Of a stretch of DNA of 8,491 bases, positions 6,766 through 8,491 are shown one piece after another. Each line of letters begins with the position of its first letter. Within the stretch, counting starts at the first letter, position 1. This DNA is from Acidobacteriota bacterium (GTDB taxonomy: Bacteria > Acidobacteriota > Terriglobia > Acidiferrales > UBA7541), in NCBI GenBank assembly GCA_003224135.1, contig QHYO01000602.1:1-8491 (forward strand), in the 5' to 3' direction. Made by a program: the position numbers and the translations under genes. The notes under the pieces are model-generated. The model worked only from the letters and a program-made list of their open reading frames with translations, did not search any database and was not told the origin of the DNA.

Positions 6766-7716
6766 TCAGTCTTTGACTGTGATTTCCTGCCCGGTCGCCT
6801 TACCAAGCGCACGCAGGTAAGTGTCCATCGTGCGCGTCTGACCAAAAACAAAACGCGACATAAACCGAAACATCGGATTGTAGACTTGGCCGTCCTCTGT
6901 GATGCGCAGAACGGTATTTTCTCCCGTGGACTGCAGCGCATAACTCCATGTTCCGGCGTAAGGCAAGTTCTCGGTGGCAATCCGACGCTTCAGCGAAACC
7001 GGTGGCACACGATCCAGGACTTCGTAGGTGATTGTTTCACCGTCACCTGTGGTTTCGCGCGTCAATTCACGACCGCCGTCGGCTGAGACGGTCTCCCATT
7101 TCGTGACATCGGGGCGCCAAGTTTGAGCCCCTGCAATCAGCGAAAAAAGTTGTTCAGCTGTTACGCGGTACGAAGCGCTGCGGGATACAACATGCCGTTT
7201 GGGAAGCCACACACCAACCACAGCGACCCCGAGAATTAACAGAACAAGGCCAGCGACCAGAATACCTCTCTTTCTTTGGCTAAGCAAGATCCTCGCGTGT
7301 TTCGCCAGGTACTCGATGCCTTGCAGCGCAGTTTCTAATTCTTTGGCGGACATCAAGCGAAACATCTGCCTCACCAGCTCCGGATCAAGAATCGTGTTTT
7401 GCTCTTTCACACGAACCCCGGTTGCCGTCAAGGTCAAGCCGACACATCGTGCGTCGCTCTTGCCTCGACTGCTGATGATGTGTCCGGCGCGAACCAATCG
7501 TTTTACCGTGATGCTCATCGTTGATCGCCCCACACCCATGTGCTCGGCCAACTTCGACACAGTTGTGGCGCGCGTGGGATGCAGATGGTCCAGAACGCTG
7601 GCTTGATGTTCGGTGATGCTTCTTCCAGCTTCATCCTCGCGTACATGTTGACGATGGCACGCCAGAAAGATGGCCGGGTAAGCATCCAACAAACGTCTGA
7701 TTCCGGGGTCCAACAT
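6766..7716 (-). CDS. MarR winged helix - transmembrane helix - SRPBCC domain fusion protein
   Basis: This is a 316-residue single frame with three parts. Residues 1-145 are a MarR-type regulator: helix-turn-helix LSKLAEHMGVGRSTMSITVKRL-like region (53-74, first residues TTVSKLAEHMG), wing with SDARCVGLTLTATG (87-100), then dimerisation helices. Residues 151-171 (GILVAGLVLL onward) are a hydrophobic helix preceded by SQRKR and followed by PKRH. Residues 178-310 are an SRPBCC/polyketide-cyclase-like domain with the motifs WRPDV, ENLPYAGTW, ITEDGQVYNP and FRFMSRFVFG. Free-standing TM-SRPBCC proteins with this sequence style are known, normally starting just before the membrane helix; here no stop or good start separates the parts. 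The ATG at 7714-7716 is chosen over TTG 7752 because the TTG lies inside a palindrome and neither has a clear ribosome-binding site. The inference is a membrane-bound regulator with its ligand domain outside. An alternative is two genes joined by a lost stop. Confidence 0.85.
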   Translation of the reverse strand: MLDPGIRRLLDAYPAIFLACHRQHVREDEAGRSITEHQASVLDHLHPTRATTVSKLAEHMGVGRSTMSITVKRLVRAGHIISSRGKSDARCVGLTLTATGVRVKEQNTILDPELVRQMFRLMSAKELETALQGIEYLAKHARILLSQRKRGILVAGLVLLILGVAVVGVWLPKRHVVSRSASYRVTAEQLFSLIAGAQTWRPDVTKWETVSADGGRELTRETTGDGETITYEVLDRVPPVSLKRRIATENLPYAGTWSYALQSTGENTVLRITEDGQVYNPMFRFMSRFVFGQTRTMDTYLRALGKATGQEITVKD

Positions 7717-7738
7717 AATCGGCAGGGTGCGGCAAATG

Positions 7739-7754
7739 GTTTGATGTGTCAAAC
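7739..7754. promoter_or_regulatory. Palindrome upstream of the MarR-type gene, candidate operator
   Basis: GTTTGA-TGTG-TCAAAC is a perfect 6-base-arm inverted repeat, 16 bp long, centred about 30 bases before the chosen ATG. MarR dimers typically bind 16-20 bp palindromes in their own promoters. Read on the gene strand it contains TTGACA, a consensus -35 box, but no convincing -10 box lies 16-18 bases further on. It may be a binding site for the adjacent MarR domain. Confidence 0.45.
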
Positions 7755-7904
7755 AAATTATTTTCGGCGACCTGCTCTTACTCCCGCTCTCCCTGCCGAG
7801 TGTCGGCTAGACGCAACAGCAGCCTGATCTGCACGGGAAAACTGGCGACGGACCCTCTGGATTCCGCGATTGGAACTCAACTCCGTCTCGCAAACCATCG
7901 CGTG

Positions 7905-8234
7905 TCAGGTGAGGAATTCGCTCTCCATCACTTCGCTGATTTGCACCACGCTCGAGCCATCGAAATAGTTGCGCTCGTCCGCAATGAACTCGGCAGCCGT
8001 GGCTGTTAACGCGCTGTCCATCTCAGCCATTGTGCGGAAGAACAGATGGCCCACGGCATGGAAGGGCGGCGGCGCTCCGGCAGGAAAACCGCCGATCCCC
8101 TTGTCGATCTCCGTACGCACCAGCCCGCGCGGCTTCAGAAGCCTGCGCGAAAGCTCAAGATGCCGGCCCAGATAGTAGTTCCAATCGAAGTGAGATCCGG
8201 AAGTCGCAGGGTACATTACGCTAAGTCGGATCAT
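7905..8234 (-). CDS. EthD family protein
   Basis: This is a 109-residue protein of the EthD family, small ferredoxin-like alpha/beta-barrel dimers. The founding member is encoded in the ethyl tert-butyl ether degradation cluster, and others act on or bind polycyclic or ring compounds. Recognisable features are the opening MIRLSVMYPA strand, the FDWNYYLGRHLELSRRLL helix with its conserved Y-Y-x-x-H (residues 20-24), the APPPFHAVGHLFF strand, and the closing strand VVQISEV. The length is normal and no signal peptide is visible, so it should be cytoplasmic. The start is ATG 8232-8234. No Shine-Dalgarno sequence precedes it, and TATGCT lies 6 bases upstream, which hints at a leaderless transcript. 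It points the same way as the MarR-SRPBCC gene, 188 bases downstream. A direct enzymatic role cannot be assigned. Confidence 0.9.
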   Translation of the reverse strand: MIRLSVMYPATSGSHFDWNYYLGRHLELSRRLLKPRGLVRTEIDKGIGGFPAGAPPPFHAVGHLFFRTMAEMDSALTATAAEFIADERNYFDGSSVVQISEVMESEFLT

Positions 8235-8240
8235 GCGGCG

Positions 8241-8246
8241 AGCATA
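8241..8246 (-). promoter_or_regulatory. Possible -10 box of a leaderless EthD transcript
   Basis: On the gene strand TATGCT ends 6 bases before the EthD ATG. A -10 at this spacing would start the mRNA at or next to the start codon, which fits the lack of a ribosome-binding site. No good -35 box is seen 16-18 bases further upstream, so support is weak. Confidence 0.25.
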
Positions 8247-8359
8247 CCATCAGTCGTCCACGATTCCCGGCTGTCTTTTCTCACTCACTCAAGCAAACGG
8301 GTCGGAAGAGCATTCGACGGGAGAAGGGTCATTCACAAAAGAAGCGAGCACGTCGTCAA

Positions 8360-8491
8360 TCACCAGTTCGCCGTGGTGATCGACCGCGCGGGCAAGATGA
8401 GGTGAAGCGTTTTTCCCTTCGACCTGAGATGAACGTCGGTGTTTTCATTCCGGCTGTTCAATAGCTGTGCGACATAACCTCCGTCTGGCGT
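8360..8491 (-). CDS. C-terminal end of a probable GH30-like glycoside hydrolase (partial)
   Basis: The minus strand is open from the window edge through 43 codons to TGA (8360-8362). The peptide begins TPDGGYVAQLLNS and ends GKTLHLILPARSITTANW. The pattern 'N/T-P-D-G-x-x-V-x-x-L-L-N', a strand with GKTL, and 'L-P-A-x-S-I-x-T-x-x-W' right at the end is what I know from the C-terminal beta-sandwich of GH30-type hydrolases (glucosylceramidase / beta-1,6-glucanase relatives). That domain packs beside the catalytic barrel. The catalytic domain lies beyond the window, so activity cannot be judged. Other beta-sandwich-ended glycosidases are possible. The gene is co-directional with the EthD gene, separated from its start by about 125 bases. 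Confidence 0.55.
   Translation of the reverse strand, partial: TPDGGYVAQLLNSRNENTDVHLRSKGKTLHLILPARSITTANW

Noticed and set aside
7717..7752. TTG start adding 12 residues to the MarR fusion
   Set aside because: The codons fall on the GTTTGA-N4-TCAAAC palindrome and the extra residues do not resemble a MarR N-terminus. The alternative start remains possible because neither has a good ribosome-binding site.
8281..8290. TCACTCACTC short tandem repeat
   Set aside because: It has only two and a half units of 4 bases, which is within chance expectation.
8046..8405. A 119-codon plus-strand open frame across the EthD start
   Set aside because: It is antisense to the EthD gene and to the GH-like tail. 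Its composition is rich in Arg and Lys with no recognisable domain.

Overview
The window looks like chromosomal DNA of an Acidobacteriota bacterium. The best evidence is a PadR-type regulator translationally coupled to a roughly 895-residue 'orphan' FtsX/MacB-type permease with the ADOP (acidobacterial duplicated orphan permease) N-terminal prefix. That pairing is typical of, and repeated many times in, acidobacterial genomes. Base composition is moderately GC-rich and gene density is high. No stretch longer than about 190 bases lacks a gene. I saw no rRNA, tRNA, CRISPR array, insertion sequence or att site.

Layout. (1) Positions 1-2249, plus strand: the 3' part of an ABC-2 exporter ATPase, overlapping by 4 bases a multi-spanning ABC-2 permease. 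The permease frame is broken by one extra T in a T6 run at 942-947. (2) 2307-3545, minus strand: a complete FAD-dependent amine/amino-acid oxidase-like enzyme (DadA/OrdL superfamily), convergent with the exporter. (3) 3546-3682: a divergent regulatory region with two near-identical inverted repeats of the form CTGTGG-N5-CCACAG, 30 bp apart, in front of the PadR gene. (4) 3683-6720, plus strand: PadR regulator and ADOP permease with an ATGA overlap. (5) 6766-7716, minus strand, convergent with the permease: one reading frame that joins a MarR winged helix, a single membrane helix and an SRPBCC/polyketide-cyclase-like ligand-binding domain. A GTTTGA-N4-TCAAAC palindrome lies just upstream. (6) 7905-8234, minus: a small EthD-family protein. 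(7) 8360-8491, minus: the last 43 codons of a protein whose end resembles the C-terminal beta-sandwich of GH30-type glycoside hydrolases.

How the parts may work together. The first two genes form a two-component ABC-2 exporter whose permease is probably disabled, unless the frameshift is a sequencing error or is recoded. The PadR/ADOP pair looks like a self-contained autoregulated unit: PadR would bind the twin operators and so control itself and the coupled permease. The most unusual protein is the MarR-TM-SRPBCC fusion. Its layout suggests a membrane-tethered one-component regulator that senses a hydrophobic ligand outside the cytoplasm and may bind the palindrome in its own promoter. The short gaps 2250-2306, 6721-6765 and 8235-8359 contain no convincing terminator. 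The 7755-7904 gap holds nothing I can name.
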